From positions 1-64,000 of the forward strand of contig JAGDZU010000001.1 in the NCBI GenBank assembly GCA_049115575.1: DNA of 64,000 nt, given 5' to 3'. The position numbers were made by a program, and so were the translations under genes. The notes beneath the pieces were generated by a model that was not told where the DNA came from, ran no database searches, and was given only the letters and a program-made list of their open reading frames with translations. This DNA comes from JAHEKB01 sp049115575. Its GTDB lineage: Bacteria; Bacteroidota; Bacteroidia; NS11-12g; UBA9320. How positions within the stretch are numbered: the stretch's first letter is position 1; the number at the start of each line of letters is the position of its first letter. Of this stretch, positions 52,993 through 61,604 are shown in pieces.

Positions 52993-54125
52993 GGTATTTG
53001 GGATTCATAGCGATCTTAATAGTTCAAGGCTTATGGGCTGAGTTAGATGCTCAAAACCGAATTGGGTTTAAGGGCCAGTTTTCAACGGCTGCAAACTATA
53101 GTCCAGACAATGAAATGGATTTGTTTATTGGTGGAAGGTATATTCCTCAACTTGAGTACAGCTATCGTATTGACAGCGCAAACTTGCTTGATTTTGAAGC
53201 CTCTGCTAATATGTCTGCTTCAGCATTTCTACGCTCATTTGATTCAAGCTCAAACACGAGTACATTAAACCCTTATCGCTTGTGGGCTAGATATAGCACC
53301 AGGCGTTCTGAGTTTAGAATTGGTCTTCAAAAAATTGATTTTGGATCTGCGAGTCTTCTCAGACCAATTCAATGGTTCAATCAAATAGACCCCAGAGATC
53401 CGTTGCAATTAACCAATGGAGTATACGCAGCTCTTTATAGGCACTATTTAAAAAACAATGCTAATATCTGGCTTTGGGCTTTGTATGGAAATGAAAAAAC
53501 GAGAGGCTTTGATGTTGTGAACACGAATGAACAAATTCCCGAATATGGTGGGAGAGTTCAATTGCCACTACAGCAAGGGGAGATTGCTATGAGTTATCAC
53601 CATCGTGTAGCGGATAGCAGAGGGCAAATGTTTCTTCCTGAGATTTCTAAGATTCCAGAAGATAGAATAGGAATTGATGGGAAGTGGGATGTTGGTGTAG
53701 GCTTGTGGTTCGAATCGAGTTATGTTCACAAGCATGAGAGCATCTTGAATTTCACCGAACAAGCCATGTTAAATCTGGGCGCCGACTATACTTTTAGTGT
53801 TGGTAATGGTTTAAATATGATGGTTGAACATTTGGCAGTTTCTTTTGATAGCACAGCTTTCGCTTTTGAACAAACTGCTCATGTTACGGCATTAATGGCC
53901 AATTACCCATTGGCTTTGTTCGACCAAATTATGCTATTGACCTATTACAATTGGTCTACTGAAAGTCCAATATTATTGCTTAACTATCAACATCAATTTA
54001 AACATATTTCAGGCTATGTTTTAGCCTACTATAATCCAGAATCAACCCAGGGAATTCAAGAGAATGATTTAGTCAATTCTTTTCAAGGTCCTGGAATTAG
54101 AATAATGCTAGTTTATAACCATTAA
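52989..54125 (+). CDS. Outer-membrane beta-barrel protein of the export operon
   Basis: A 378-residue protein with signal peptide (about 1-21, ending in LDAQ) and alternating aromatic strands typical of an outer-membrane barrel. The segment FRIGLQKIDFGSASLLRPIQWFNQIDPRDPLQLTNGVY recalls the DUF1302-type proteins found with LolA-like partners in proteobacterial RND operons, though the match is by eye. It is translationally joined to the TetR gene (4-base overlap) and lies 4 bp before the ATPase gene, so it is probably the outer-membrane exit or acceptor of this transporter. Confidence 0.75.
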   Translation: MRYLGFIAILIVQGLWAELDAQNRIGFKGQFSTAANYSPDNEMDLFIGGRYIPQLEYSYRIDSANLLDFEASANMSASAFLRSFDSSSNTSTLNPYRLWARYSTRRSEFRIGLQKIDFGSASLLRPIQWFNQIDPRDPLQLTNGVYAALYRHYLKNNANIWLWALYGNEKTRGFDVVNTNEQIPEYGGRVQLPLQQGEIAMSYHHRVADSRGQMFLPEISKIPEDRIGIDGKWDVGVGLWFESSYVHKHESILNFTEQAMLNLGADYTFSVGNGLNMMVEHLAVSFDSTAFAFEQTAHVTALMANYPLALFDQIMLLTYYNWSTESPILLLNYQHQFKHISGYVLAYYNPESTQGIQENDLVNSFQGPGIRIMLVYNH

Positions 54126-54129
54126 AACA

Positions 54130-54837
54130 ATGAACAAAGAAATCGTAGTTGAATTAAAGAATGTGACCAAACGCTTCAAAGTGGGAGATGGTGAGTTCAC
54201 AGCGTTAAAAGACATCAATTTAAAATTTGAAAAAGGAGAATTTGCAGGATTTGTGGGGCCAAGTGGTTCGGGAAAAACCACCTTATTAAATATTGTTGGT
54301 TCACTAGATACACCTACGGAGGGGCAGGCTATAGTACTGAATAAGGACATTGCAACTTTGAGCCATCCAGAATCTGCTCTCTTAAGGAATTTTCATCTTG
54401 GATTTATTTTTCAAGTATACAATCTGTTACCGGTGTACACGGTCTATGAAAATGTGGAATTTGCCTTATTGCTACAGAAGAAATCCAAAGCGGAAAGGCA
54501 TAAAGCTGTCATGGAAGCTCTGGAATGGGTTGGTTTGGCAGATTTAGCAAATAAGAAACCAGCTAAACTCTCAGGTGGCGAAGGGCAAAGAGTTGCCATA
54601 GCCAGAGCCATTGTTAAAAGGCCTGCCTTGTTAATAGCAGATGAGCCTACTGCAAACCTTGATGCAGACAATGCTCATTCCATCATGCGGATTCTTAAAA
54701 AGCTGAACGATGAATTGGATACCACTTTCTTATTCTCTACCCATGATGAGAAAGTGATGAGCTATATGGATAGAATTATTCATTTGGAAGACGGTAGAGT
54801 AGTAGAAGATGAAATCATTAAAAGTAAAGCCTTATGA
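54130..54837 (+). CDS. LolD/MacB-type ABC transporter ATP-binding protein
   Basis: A 235-residue ATPase with Walker A VGPSGSGKTTLLN (about 42-54), Q-loop FQVYNLLPVYTVYENV, signature LSGGEGQRVAIARA and Walker B ALLIADEPTANLD, followed by STHDEKV. The sequence fits the LolD/MacB/FtsE branch that works by mechanotransmission rather than classic transport. Its stop overlaps the next permease start by 4 bases. Confidence 0.92.
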   Translation: MNKEIVVELKNVTKRFKVGDGEFTALKDINLKFEKGEFAGFVGPSGSGKTTLLNIVGSLDTPTEGQAIVLNKDIATLSHPESALLRNFHLGFIFQVYNLLPVYTVYENVEFALLLQKKSKAERHKAVMEALEWVGLADLANKKPAKLSGGEGQRVAIARAIVKRPALLIADEPTANLDADNAHSIMRILKKLNDELDTTFLFSTHDEKVMSYMDRIIHLEDGRVVEDEIIKSKAL

Positions 54838-55985
54838 AACTCGCATTTCAACTCGCATTTAGGAATTTAAAAGGTGCTGGATTGAGAACGCTGCTCAATG
54901 CTGGGGCTTTATCATTTGCCTTTGTCATTATTATCTTTTTTAATGGATTAATGGATGGCTGGAATGAACAAGCTAAAAGAGACAGTATAGCGTGGCAGTA
55001 TGGTTATGGTCATGTAACACATGAAGATTATGACATTTTTGACCCCTTCACTATTCTTGATGCTCATGGAGTATATGAGCATTCTGAGAATTTGGAACCT
55101 CTGCTTATAAGACAAGCTACCATTTACCCAGACAACAGGATGGTTGGCGTCATGGTAAAAGGCATATCCCAGGATCAGCAAATACTGGATATCCCTACCA
55201 AATATTTAAAGAATGATGGCCCTGAAATACCAATGTTAATAGGTAAGAATATGGCTGAATCAAACAAACTTAATGTAGGAGATCAATTGATGCTGCGCTG
55301 GAGAGATGCCTATGGATCATTTGATGCTGGTATGGCAGAAGTAGTTCAAATATTTGAGACCAATGTTCCCTCAACGGATGCTGGTCAAATCTGGATACCT
55401 ATTGAGAGACTTTGGGAAATGACCGCATTAGATTCACATGCTACCTATTATATCGCTAATGAACATTATGTGCATCAGGATGCGGATAAATGGGTGTATC
55501 AAGATCAAGATGCTCTATTAGAAGAAATATCAGAAATGATTGAAATGAAAAAGTACAGCGCAGGGATTATGTACATACTTCTAATGGCTATTGCATTACT
55601 AGCCATTTTTGACACTCAAGTCTTTTCAATATTCAGAAGACAAAGAGAAATAGGCACCTATATAGCTTTGGGAATGACGAGACCCCAAGTGGTGGGTTTA
55701 TTTACAGTTGAAGGTAGTGTGTATAGTATAGCCGGTGTTGCACTGGGAGCTCTTTATGGCTTTCCACTATTTTACATACTATCTCGAACAGGAATCCCCC
55801 TGCCTATGGATTATAGCGACTTCGGTATAGCCATAGCACAACGGATATTTCCTGTATTCGGATTGCAGCTAGTGCTGGTAACCATCATCTTGGTGGTGAT
55901 ATCGGCCACCATAGTGAGTTTTATTCCTGCTAGAAAGATTTCTAAAATGGATCCAGTGTTGGCACTTAAAGGAAAACTACAATGA
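54834..55985 (+). CDS. LolC/E-like ABC permease (FtsX family), first of two
   Basis: A 383-residue permease: one N-terminal transmembrane segment (about 20-40), a periplasmic MacB-like domain of about 200 residues (40-245) and three further segments (about 248-270, 300-322, 345-368), the layout of FtsX/LolC/MacB. The cytoplasmic stretch FRRQREIGTYIALGMTRPQVVGLFTVEGSVYSIAGVALG is the typical coupling region. It overlaps its neighbour genes by 4 bases on both sides. Confidence 0.88.
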   Translation: MKLAFQLAFRNLKGAGLRTLLNAGALSFAFVIIIFFNGLMDGWNEQAKRDSIAWQYGYGHVTHEDYDIFDPFTILDAHGVYEHSENLEPLLIRQATIYPDNRMVGVMVKGISQDQQILDIPTKYLKNDGPEIPMLIGKNMAESNKLNVGDQLMLRWRDAYGSFDAGMAEVVQIFETNVPSTDAGQIWIPIERLWEMTALDSHATYYIANEHYVHQDADKWVYQDQDALLEEISEMIEMKKYSAGIMYILLMAIALLAIFDTQVFSIFRRQREIGTYIALGMTRPQVVGLFTVEGSVYSIAGVALGALYGFPLFYILSRTGIPLPMDYSDFGIAIAQRIFPVFGLQLVLVTIILVVISATIVSFIPARKISKMDPVLALKGKLQ

Positions 55986-57256
55986 TCAGATTTTTATTAA
56001 AAGGATTGTTGAGAGATAGGAGTAGAAGCATACTTCCTATAATCATAGTGAGTATAGGTGTTGCTTTAACCGTATTTCTAATAGGGTATATAGAAGGAGC
56101 AATGGGAGATGTCACAGACCAAAATGCGCGCTTTGAAACAGGGCATGTTAAAGTCATGACTAAGGCATATGCCGAGAACAAAGATCAACTGCCTAATGAT
56201 TTAGCCCTGTTGGGGGTGGATGAGCTTGTAAGTCAGCTAAATGAAGACTACCCTGAATTGACATGGGTTAAAAGAGTAAAGTTCGGAGGTTTAATAGATG
56301 CATTTGAAGCAGATGGAAGTTCAAAAGGTCAAGGACCAGCAGTAGGGATGGCATTTGAAATAATGGAGAATGGTGGAGGTGAAGTGCAGAGATTAAATCT
56401 AGTAAATTCTTTGGTGAGTGGTGTATTACCTAACAGTGCTGGAGAAGTGTTGTTAGGCGATCAGTTTGCGGGAAAACTAAAAGTTAAGTTGGGAGATACG
56501 ATTACATATTTTGGTTCAACCATGAATGGAAGTATGACCTTTAAGAACTTTGTTATCGTAGGAACTATACGTTTTGGAACACCTGTACTAGACAAAGGGG
56601 CGGTTGTTATTGATGTAGCAGATGCACAAGATATGCTTGATATGGAGGATGGAGCTGGAGAAATCCTGGGATATCTACCCAATGAAACCTACTACGATGA
56701 ACAAGCATTAGCGGTAGCACAGAGCTTCAATGAGAATTACTTTGATGAGAAAGATGAGTTTTCTCCTCAGATGTTCAGTCTTAAACAGCAGAATAATTTG
56801 GGCGTAATGTTAGATTTAGTGAACGTAATGTCTGGTATATATGTATTAATTTTTGTTATAGCCATGTCTATGGTACTTTGGAATACAGGATTGCTAGGAG
56901 GGCTGAGAAGGTATCAGGAATTTGGTATCCGCCTTGCTCTAGGGGAGGCCAAAGGCAATATTTATAGAACCTTGATTATGGAGGCTGTTCTAATTGGAAT
57001 CATTGGATCTATAGTAGGTACCATCATAGGTTTGTTTTTCACCTATTTACTTCAAGTTTATGGCATAGATATTGGACAATACTTACCAAACAGTTCTATG
57101 CTATTTCCAAACGTTATAAGAGCGAAGATTACACCCCAATTGTTTTGGATCGGATTCATACCAGGTTTGTTTGCAATGGTGTTAGGAAACATGCTTTCGG
57201 GTTATGGAATTTATAAAAGAGAAACTGCACGATTATTTAAAGAATTAGAAGTTTAA
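55982..57256 (+). CDS. LolC/E-like ABC permease (FtsX family), second of two
   Basis: A 424-residue permease with the same four-segment plan as its neighbour: an N-terminal segment (about 16-36), a longer periplasmic domain (to about 275), and three C-terminal segments. The region LLGGLRRYQEFGIRLALGEAKGNIYRTLIMEAVLIGIIGSIVG is the coupling part. Together with the first permease and the ATPase it would form a LolCDE-type complex, one ATPase gene serving two different membrane subunits. Confidence 0.88.
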   Translation: MIRFLLKGLLRDRSRSILPIIIVSIGVALTVFLIGYIEGAMGDVTDQNARFETGHVKVMTKAYAENKDQLPNDLALLGVDELVSQLNEDYPELTWVKRVKFGGLIDAFEADGSSKGQGPAVGMAFEIMENGGGEVQRLNLVNSLVSGVLPNSAGEVLLGDQFAGKLKVKLGDTITYFGSTMNGSMTFKNFVIVGTIRFGTPVLDKGAVVIDVADAQDMLDMEDGAGEILGYLPNETYYDEQALAVAQSFNENYFDEKDEFSPQMFSLKQQNNLGVMLDLVNVMSGIYVLIFVIAMSMVLWNTGLLGGLRRYQEFGIRLALGEAKGNIYRTLIMEAVLIGIIGSIVGTIIGLFFTYLLQVYGIDIGQYLPNSSMLFPNVIRAKITPQLFWIGFIPGLFAMVLGNMLSGYGIYKRETARLFKELEV

Positions 57257-57260
57257 CAAC

Positions 57261-57998
57261 ATGAAATATTTAATATCATTTATAGTTTTAATAGGAATTT
57301 GGTCGTTTAAGGCTGACCACCCTTCACCTACTGAAATTATTGACAAAGTAGATGCTAACATGGCCTCCAAAACTAAAATCATAGAATCAACTATGATTAT
57401 CCATGGTAGAAGAGGAGATAGGCAAATTAGTTCAAAGTCTTATACAGAAGGCGATGATAAATCTTTTACAGAATACCTTGCCCCAGCAAGAGAAAAGGGC
57501 ACTAAAATGCTCAAGCTAGACGATAGATTGTGGATTTATTCACCTTCTACAGATAGAGTGATACAGCTTTCAGGTCATATGCTTAAGCAATCTGTAATGG
57601 GCTCTGATTTGTCTTATGAAGACATGATGGAAGACGATAAGCTCATAGACCTTTATTCAGCTAAAGTTACAGGTGAAGAAGTGATAGACGGAAGAAAATG
57701 CTGGATTCTAGAGCTTAATGCTAAAGTAACCGATGTCTCTTATCACAAACGCAAAATGTGGATTGACCAAGAGCGATATGTACCTCTTAAAGAAGAGTTA
57801 TTTGCTAAAAGCGGTCAATTGCTAAAGAAAACGACTCTAAGCAATGTAGTAAAATCAGGTAATCGATGGTTTCCTAAAAAAATGAACTATAGGGATATGT
57901 TAAAGAATGGAAAAGGAACCGACTTTGTAATCGACAAGATTGAATTCGATAAAGATATTCCGGATTACCTCTTTACTAAAGCGGCTTTAAGGAAGTAA
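57261..57998 (+). CDS. LolA-like outer-membrane lipoprotein-sorting family protein
   Basis: A 245-residue periplasmic protein with an N-terminal signal (about 1-19, cleavage after FKA) and the open-barrel LolA/LppX fold of the lipoprotein-sorting family: PSPTEIIDKVDANMASKTKIIESTMII, KMLKLDDRLWIYSPSTDRVIQLSGHMLKQSVMGSDLSYEDMM, RKMWIDQERYVPLKEELFAKSG. It should carry a lipophilic cargo across the periplasm from the LolCDE-like complex to the barrel protein. It ends the operon; the next gene is convergent with a 1-bp gap. Confidence 0.85.
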   Translation: MKYLISFIVLIGIWSFKADHPSPTEIIDKVDANMASKTKIIESTMIIHGRRGDRQISSKSYTEGDDKSFTEYLAPAREKGTKMLKLDDRLWIYSPSTDRVIQLSGHMLKQSVMGSDLSYEDMMEDDKLIDLYSAKVTGEEVIDGRKCWILELNAKVTDVSYHKRKMWIDQERYVPLKEELFAKSGQLLKKTTLSNVVKSGNRWFPKKMNYRDMLKNGKGTDFVIDKIEFDKDIPDYLFTKAALRK

Positions 57999-57999
57999 T

Positions 58000-58914
58000 C
58001 TAGAAAGAAAAAGTTTGATTCATTTCTTTAAGCTCATCTATAAAACTTCTTTCCTCGAATTGGATATACTTCATAATCTCAGATGGAAGAGCAATATTTA
58101 AGTGAGCGAGCTTAGCATCCTGATTGAGCGTGATTACGTCGAGATTAGGATAAATGCTCATGACCTTATCCAAAACCTCATTTACACTCAGATTAAGTTC
58201 AGCTAAATTGTAATTTCCTGACGGAATCTCATTGTGCAGCATTTGAAATATGGCTTGACAGAGTTTGTCAATATGTAAAAATGCTCGTGATTGATTTCCA
58301 TCTCCAACTCTATTAACTTGACCAAAGTAATGAGCCTCAAACATAAATCGATTAATAACTGAGTCTATTCTCATTGCCGGTGCATATCCATAAACATTTG
58401 CTGTTCTCAAGTTTATGGCTTTACATTTACGTATACGTTGCACCTGTTGCTCCGCTTTTAATTTAGATACACCGTAATAGGTAATGGGTTCTGGTATGCT
58501 GCTTTCCTTCAAGTCATTTTCAGAAGTACCATAGACTACTATAGTACTCATATTAATAAGCAGTTTTACATCGCTATCATCAATGGCATCTACCACAGAG
58601 GCTGTTCCCCAATGGTTGGCTTGATCAAAAATATCTAGCTGTACATCTGTGAAAGGTTGTGTTATTTTGGCTGCCAGGTGAACAACCACATCAACACCTC
58701 TTAGCGCTTTGCTCAGGCTTCTACTGTCTAGGATATCTCCTTTAATAAACTGTATGTTCTTGTTTTTTAGCTGTTGTCTAAAAAGTAAGGAGGGGTCAGA
58801 ATTTGATAGATTATCGTAAATAACAATCTGATCCTCGCCCTTCAAATGCTTTGCTAAAAACGGAACTAGTTGAGAACCTATATAACCGCAACCACCTGTA
58901 ATTAATACTTTCAT
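58000..58914 (-). CDS. NAD-dependent epimerase/dehydratase (extended SDR)
   Basis: A 304-residue enzyme of the extended short-chain dehydrogenase family. It has the NAD loop GGCGYIGSQL at 7-16, an acidic DNLSNSDPS, VVHLAAKIT, the substrate Ser/Thr in NMSTIVVYG, and the catalytic YYGVSKLKAEQ (Tyr-x-x-x-Lys). These act mostly on nucleotide sugars or related compounds; the substrate is unknown. The start overlaps the end of the APS reductase gene by 4 bases, so the two are translated together, an unusual pairing. Confidence 0.88.
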   Translation of the reverse strand: MKVLITGGCGYIGSQLVPFLAKHLKGEDQIVIYDNLSNSDPSLLFRQQLKNKNIQFIKGDILDSRSLSKALRGVDVVVHLAAKITQPFTDVQLDIFDQANHWGTASVVDAIDDSDVKLLINMSTIVVYGTSENDLKESSIPEPITYYGVSKLKAEQQVQRIRKCKAINLRTANVYGYAPAMRIDSVINRFMFEAHYFGQVNRVGDGNQSRAFLHIDKLCQAIFQMLHNEIPSGNYNLAELNLSVNEVLDKVMSIYPNLDVITLNQDAKLAHLNIALPSEIMKYIQFEERSFIDELKEMNQTFSF

Positions 58915-59573
58915 TTTTCTAATAGTTCAATGTGAAGCCCGCATTCATCTTTTTTAGTTCCATCCCATCTTCCAGCTCTTCCTTCATCCAGAAATTTAGC
59001 TGTGCAAGGTTCACAACCTACACTTAAATAACCCTGTTCTTCTAAAGGGTGTGCTGGTAAATCAAATTTCACCCTATAGTCGTAAATATCTTTGGATGAC
59101 CAATCTAAAATGGGGTGATATCTCATAGTGTTGTGCCTTCCTTCTTGAAACCGTTTCATTCCTTGCCTATTCTGGTTTTGCTCTGCTCGGACTCCCGCAA
59201 TCCAAACGTCGTGCTTATGCATGACTACTTCCATAGGTAATATTTTATTTAAGTGACAGCAATAATCTGTGTCACTGCTGTAGAAAAACCTGCCTTTTGA
59301 GTCTTTCTGATGAATTTTTTCAATATCCGGCTGCAGGTTAATCAGATTTAGATCAAACCGATCTGTTAATTGATTTCTGAAAGCTAGGGTTTCAGGAAAA
59401 TGGAATCCTGTATTCAGGAAGTAAACGGGAATAGAATTGTCAATTGTGCTTATTAAGTGCAGAAGAGGAATACTGTGCGTTTGAAATGAGGAGCTGAGGA
59501 ACATGGATTTCCCTTCAGATTTCATTGCTATGACCTCATTTTGAATAGTTTGAATTTCCTTTTGCAATTGCAC
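58911..59573 (-). CDS. cysH: Adenylylsulfate (APS) reductase, 4Fe-4S type
   Basis: Reduces activated sulfate to sulfite with thioredoxin in assimilation. The 220-residue enzyme has the P-loop-like FLSSSFQTHSIPLLHLI, FLNTGFHFPETLAF, and the iron-sulfur cysteines C105-C106 (DYCCHLNK) and C187/C190 (CEPC), which mark the APS- rather than the PAPS-reducing type. The C-terminal nucleophile C211 is in ECGLH. It starts with GTG. No other sulfate assimilation genes are near; it overlaps an epimerase gene downstream. A palindrome CAGTT-TTTT-AACTG (59618-59631) lies upstream. Confidence 0.9.
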   Translation of the reverse strand: MQLQKEIQTIQNEVIAMKSEGKSMFLSSSFQTHSIPLLHLISTIDNSIPVYFLNTGFHFPETLAFRNQLTDRFDLNLINLQPDIEKIHQKDSKGRFFYSSDTDYCCHLNKILPMEVVMHKHDVWIAGVRAEQNQNRQGMKRFQEGRHNTMRYHPILDWSSKDIYDYRVKFDLPAHPLEEQGYLSVGCEPCTAKFLDEGRAGRWDGTKKDECGLHIELLEK

Positions 59574-59638
59574 CGCTGCAAGATAGGAGTATCATAAAGG
59601 CAGAATATGAAAAAAGGCAGTTTTTTAACTGATAAGTA

Positions 59639-59673
59639 TGAAAAAGGGAGGCCATAACACATAACCCCCCTTT
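59639..59673 (-). terminator. Terminator of the Cys/His-rich three-gene operon
   Basis: On the minus strand an AAAGGGGGG/CCTCCCTTT stem (one mismatch) with a 13-nt loop is followed by a T-run, 27 bases after the stop of the gene ending at 59700. Confidence 0.7.
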
Positions 59674-59699
59674 AAACCCATAACAGTAGTTAAAATGTC

Positions 59700-60101
59700 T
59701 TACATGGGATGACAATGGAAAAGTATAGTTTTAGTCTCTTTGTCGCCCTCATGATTTTTGTCTATGGTAATTGTAAGTACCATATCACTGTGACTGTTTA
59801 CATCATTGACCCACATTTCATGAATGTGGAACATTAAACCATCTTCATGTGCATGTTTGTTAAAAACCTCCGTGTTGTTATTTGAGGTGTTCACTAAACT
59901 TATTTCGTAACCGTGCATCTCCATATCTGCGGAGATCATACCGTTAATATATACGGTATCACCTTGACCATACATGGTACTAGCAACAGGTTCTGCAAAG
60001 TTTATAGTGATATCATTTTGAGGATTCATGCTCTCATCTTCTTTACAGGACGACAACATAAGAAAAGTTAAAGCCAATATTGATATAAGTGTTTTATTCA
60101 T
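59700..60101 (-). CDS. His-rich lipoprotein, possibly metal-binding
   Basis: A 133-residue predicted lipoprotein (hydrophobic residues 5-16, then LSSCKED with the lipid Cys near 19). The mature part is one beta-sandwich-like domain rich in His and Met: ADMEMHGYEISL, FNKHAHEDGLMFHIHEMWVND, NSHSD, and the C-terminal ending FHCHPM. This pattern suggests copper or another soft metal. It is the last gene of a three-gene operon whose other products also carry Cys motifs; its start overlaps the preceding stop by 4 bases. The family is not recognised. Confidence 0.78.
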   Translation of the reverse strand: MNKTLISILALTFLMLSSCKEDESMNPQNDITINFAEPVASTMYGQGDTVYINGMISADMEMHGYEISLVNTSNNNTEVFNKHAHEDGLMFHIHEMWVNDVNSHSDMVLTITIDKNHEGDKETKTILFHCHPM

Positions 60102-61036
60102 TTTTTAGATTTTTTATTGATGAAGTATAGTAATTGAATTCTTGAACTGAGTTTAGGTGTTACATAGCCTTCTGATATTTCGTAGGCAAAAGGAATTTCA
60201 GTATTGAACCTAAAACCAAATGATTTGATATATAAATCTAGGCCCAGGATTCCACTCCACTGTTCTTTGCCACTGTATTGCTTCTCTATATTCAAGGAAG
60301 TGTAAGCAATGTCTTTATTAAAGTGTTGATATGATAGACCCACTTGAGGTATCAATGTCTGTTTCATAAACCTCTTTTGAGTAAATCCAATAATTTTACT
60401 GTTGAATCTGTTTCCGAACTTAAATTCATTGCTGTTAGCTCCATTCAAGCTATAATAAAGTTCATGATTGAGACCGAATTGCTTGCTTCTCAATGAGAAG
60501 TTCGAAGCGAGTTGAGCGTCCCAAGATCCACTGCCCAGCATCATATTCTGTATTTGTTGACCATCAAGATTGTTGTTGGTGGCACCGGTTGGCATTTTAA
60601 GCCCGGCACCAACGAGCCAGAACAATTGTGTCTTACTATTGCTCGTGCCTCTTCGCCAAAGTCCGTAATAGGTTTGAATGGAAGCATCTCCTAAACCGTT
60701 GATAGATTTAGAGGAATAGCTAGCACCTGGGCTCATGTTGATACTGTTGGCCTTATAAGGTACCGATGCAGTAATCATCCAGCGATCTTTCAAGAAGTAT
60801 CTCATCCATAGGTCGACAGTTTGGAAATGATCCTTGCTGTATTGAGCATCCATGCCTGGCATAGGTGGGTGATCTGTTCTAAAGCTGCTGATGCTGTAGT
60901 TAATACCTATGATATGTCTTTTTTGGAGAGGTATGTAACCAAAGCCCATGTTCATGCCTGATCCACCACATACATCGCAGGCGAGTATAGGTACGGCCAA
61001 TAGCGCAAAGGCTATTGTAAATATGTGTTTTTTCAT
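60098..61036 (-). CDS. Outer-membrane protein with an N-terminal CDVCG motif
   Basis: A 312-residue protein with signal peptide (about 1-19, VPILA). The mature protein begins CDVCGGSGMNMGFGYIPLQ, a cysteine pair followed by methionines that could bind metal. The rest alternates hydrophobic and polar residues with aromatic strand ends, as in an outer-membrane barrel (for example HIIGINYSISSFRT and SSRIQLLYFINK). It has no TonB plug. As the middle gene of the 61437-59700 operon it may be a transport or sensing porin for the metal that the neighbours bind. It is placed by layout only. Confidence 0.75.
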   Translation of the reverse strand: MKKHIFTIAFALLAVPILACDVCGGSGMNMGFGYIPLQKRHIIGINYSISSFRTDHPPMPGMDAQYSKDHFQTVDLWMRYFLKDRWMITASVPYKANSINMSPGASYSSKSINGLGDASIQTYYGLWRRGTSNSKTQLFWLVGAGLKMPTGATNNNLDGQQIQNMMLGSGSWDAQLASNFSLRSKQFGLNHELYYSLNGANSNEFKFGNRFNSKIIGFTQKRFMKQTLIPQVGLSYQHFNKDIAYTSLNIEKQYSGKEQWSGILGLDLYIKSFGFRFNTEIPFAYEISEGYVTPKLSSRIQLLYFINKKSKK

Positions 61037-61068
61037 TGTTCGATTTATTAGTTTAAGACAGAAATTAC

Positions 61069-61437
61069 TTAAACCAATGTTCGAGGGGGGTGAAAGATTC
61101 CTTGAGGATCTTTAGAAAGAATCTTATAGTCAACCCATGGGGCCATAGGTTTCAATATTTCTTGTTGAAAATTTGGCTGGTCAGTGGTCATTACAAATTG
61201 GAGTAGCTTCATTACCAATAATTCTGGATTTTCAGCATTCTGATTGTTTTGATCCAATTTCATGGTCTTTTGTAGCACGCAATTTCCATTACACTCCAAT
61301 TCTTTCTTCTCTCTGTTCTCACATAGTTCTTGAACTATATAAGAACGTTCTACTCCATACCAAACTAAAGTAGATAGATTAATAATAAACCCGGAGGAGA
61401 TTACCAATGTTAGGAATATGGCTGTCAGCAATTTCAA
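61069..61437 (-). CDS. Small membrane protein with a Cys-x(12)-Cys-x3-Cys motif
   Basis: A 122-residue protein: one N-terminal hydrophobic segment (about 5-25), then YIVQELCENREKKELECNGNCVLQK, whose three cysteines resemble those of small proteins found near copper genes in other Bacteroidota (recall, not checked). The C-terminal half is soluble and predicted helical and extended. The start is a TTG 5 nt after an exact promoter box TACCTTTG (minus strand, 61443-61450), which argues for a leaderless message beginning at this codon. It opens the three-gene operon ending at 59700. Confidence 0.72.
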   Translation of the reverse strand: MKLLTAIFLTLVISSGFIINLSTLVWYGVERSYIVQELCENREKKELECNGNCVLQKTMKLDQNNQNAENPELLVMKLLQFVMTTDQPNFQQEILKPMAPWVDYKILSKDPQGIFHPPRTLV

Positions 61438-61442
61438 CTGAG

Positions 61443-61450
61443 CAAAGGTA
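61443..61450 (-). promoter_or_regulatory. TAnnTTTG promoter box for the Cys/His-rich operon
   Basis: TACCTTTG on the minus strand, an exact match, ends 5 nt before the TTG start at 61437. Confidence 0.45.
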
Positions 61451-61588
61451 AATTCATTAGGGAGCTAGCAATACTGACAAGGGTCATTTTTGTTAATGAT
61501 TATAGTAAAACAGAGTAGACGATTTTAAGCAGCTGGAAAAATGTGAATATATACAATCTGATTGCCCTTTAACTACCAAATCAAAATG

Positions 61589-61596
61589 TATTTTTG
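61589..61596 (+). promoter_or_regulatory. TAnnTTTG promoter box for sucC
   Basis: TATTTTTG, an exact match, ends 8 nt before the ATG at 61605. A TTG at 61562-61564 lies 24 bp upstream, slightly far for a -33 element. Confidence 0.5.
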
Positions 61597-61604
61597 CCGC
61601 CGAA

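Noticed and set aside
53707..53716. GGTTCGAATC, like a tRNA T-arm
   Set aside because: It lies inside the barrel protein's reading frame and has no matching acceptor or anticodon arms around it.
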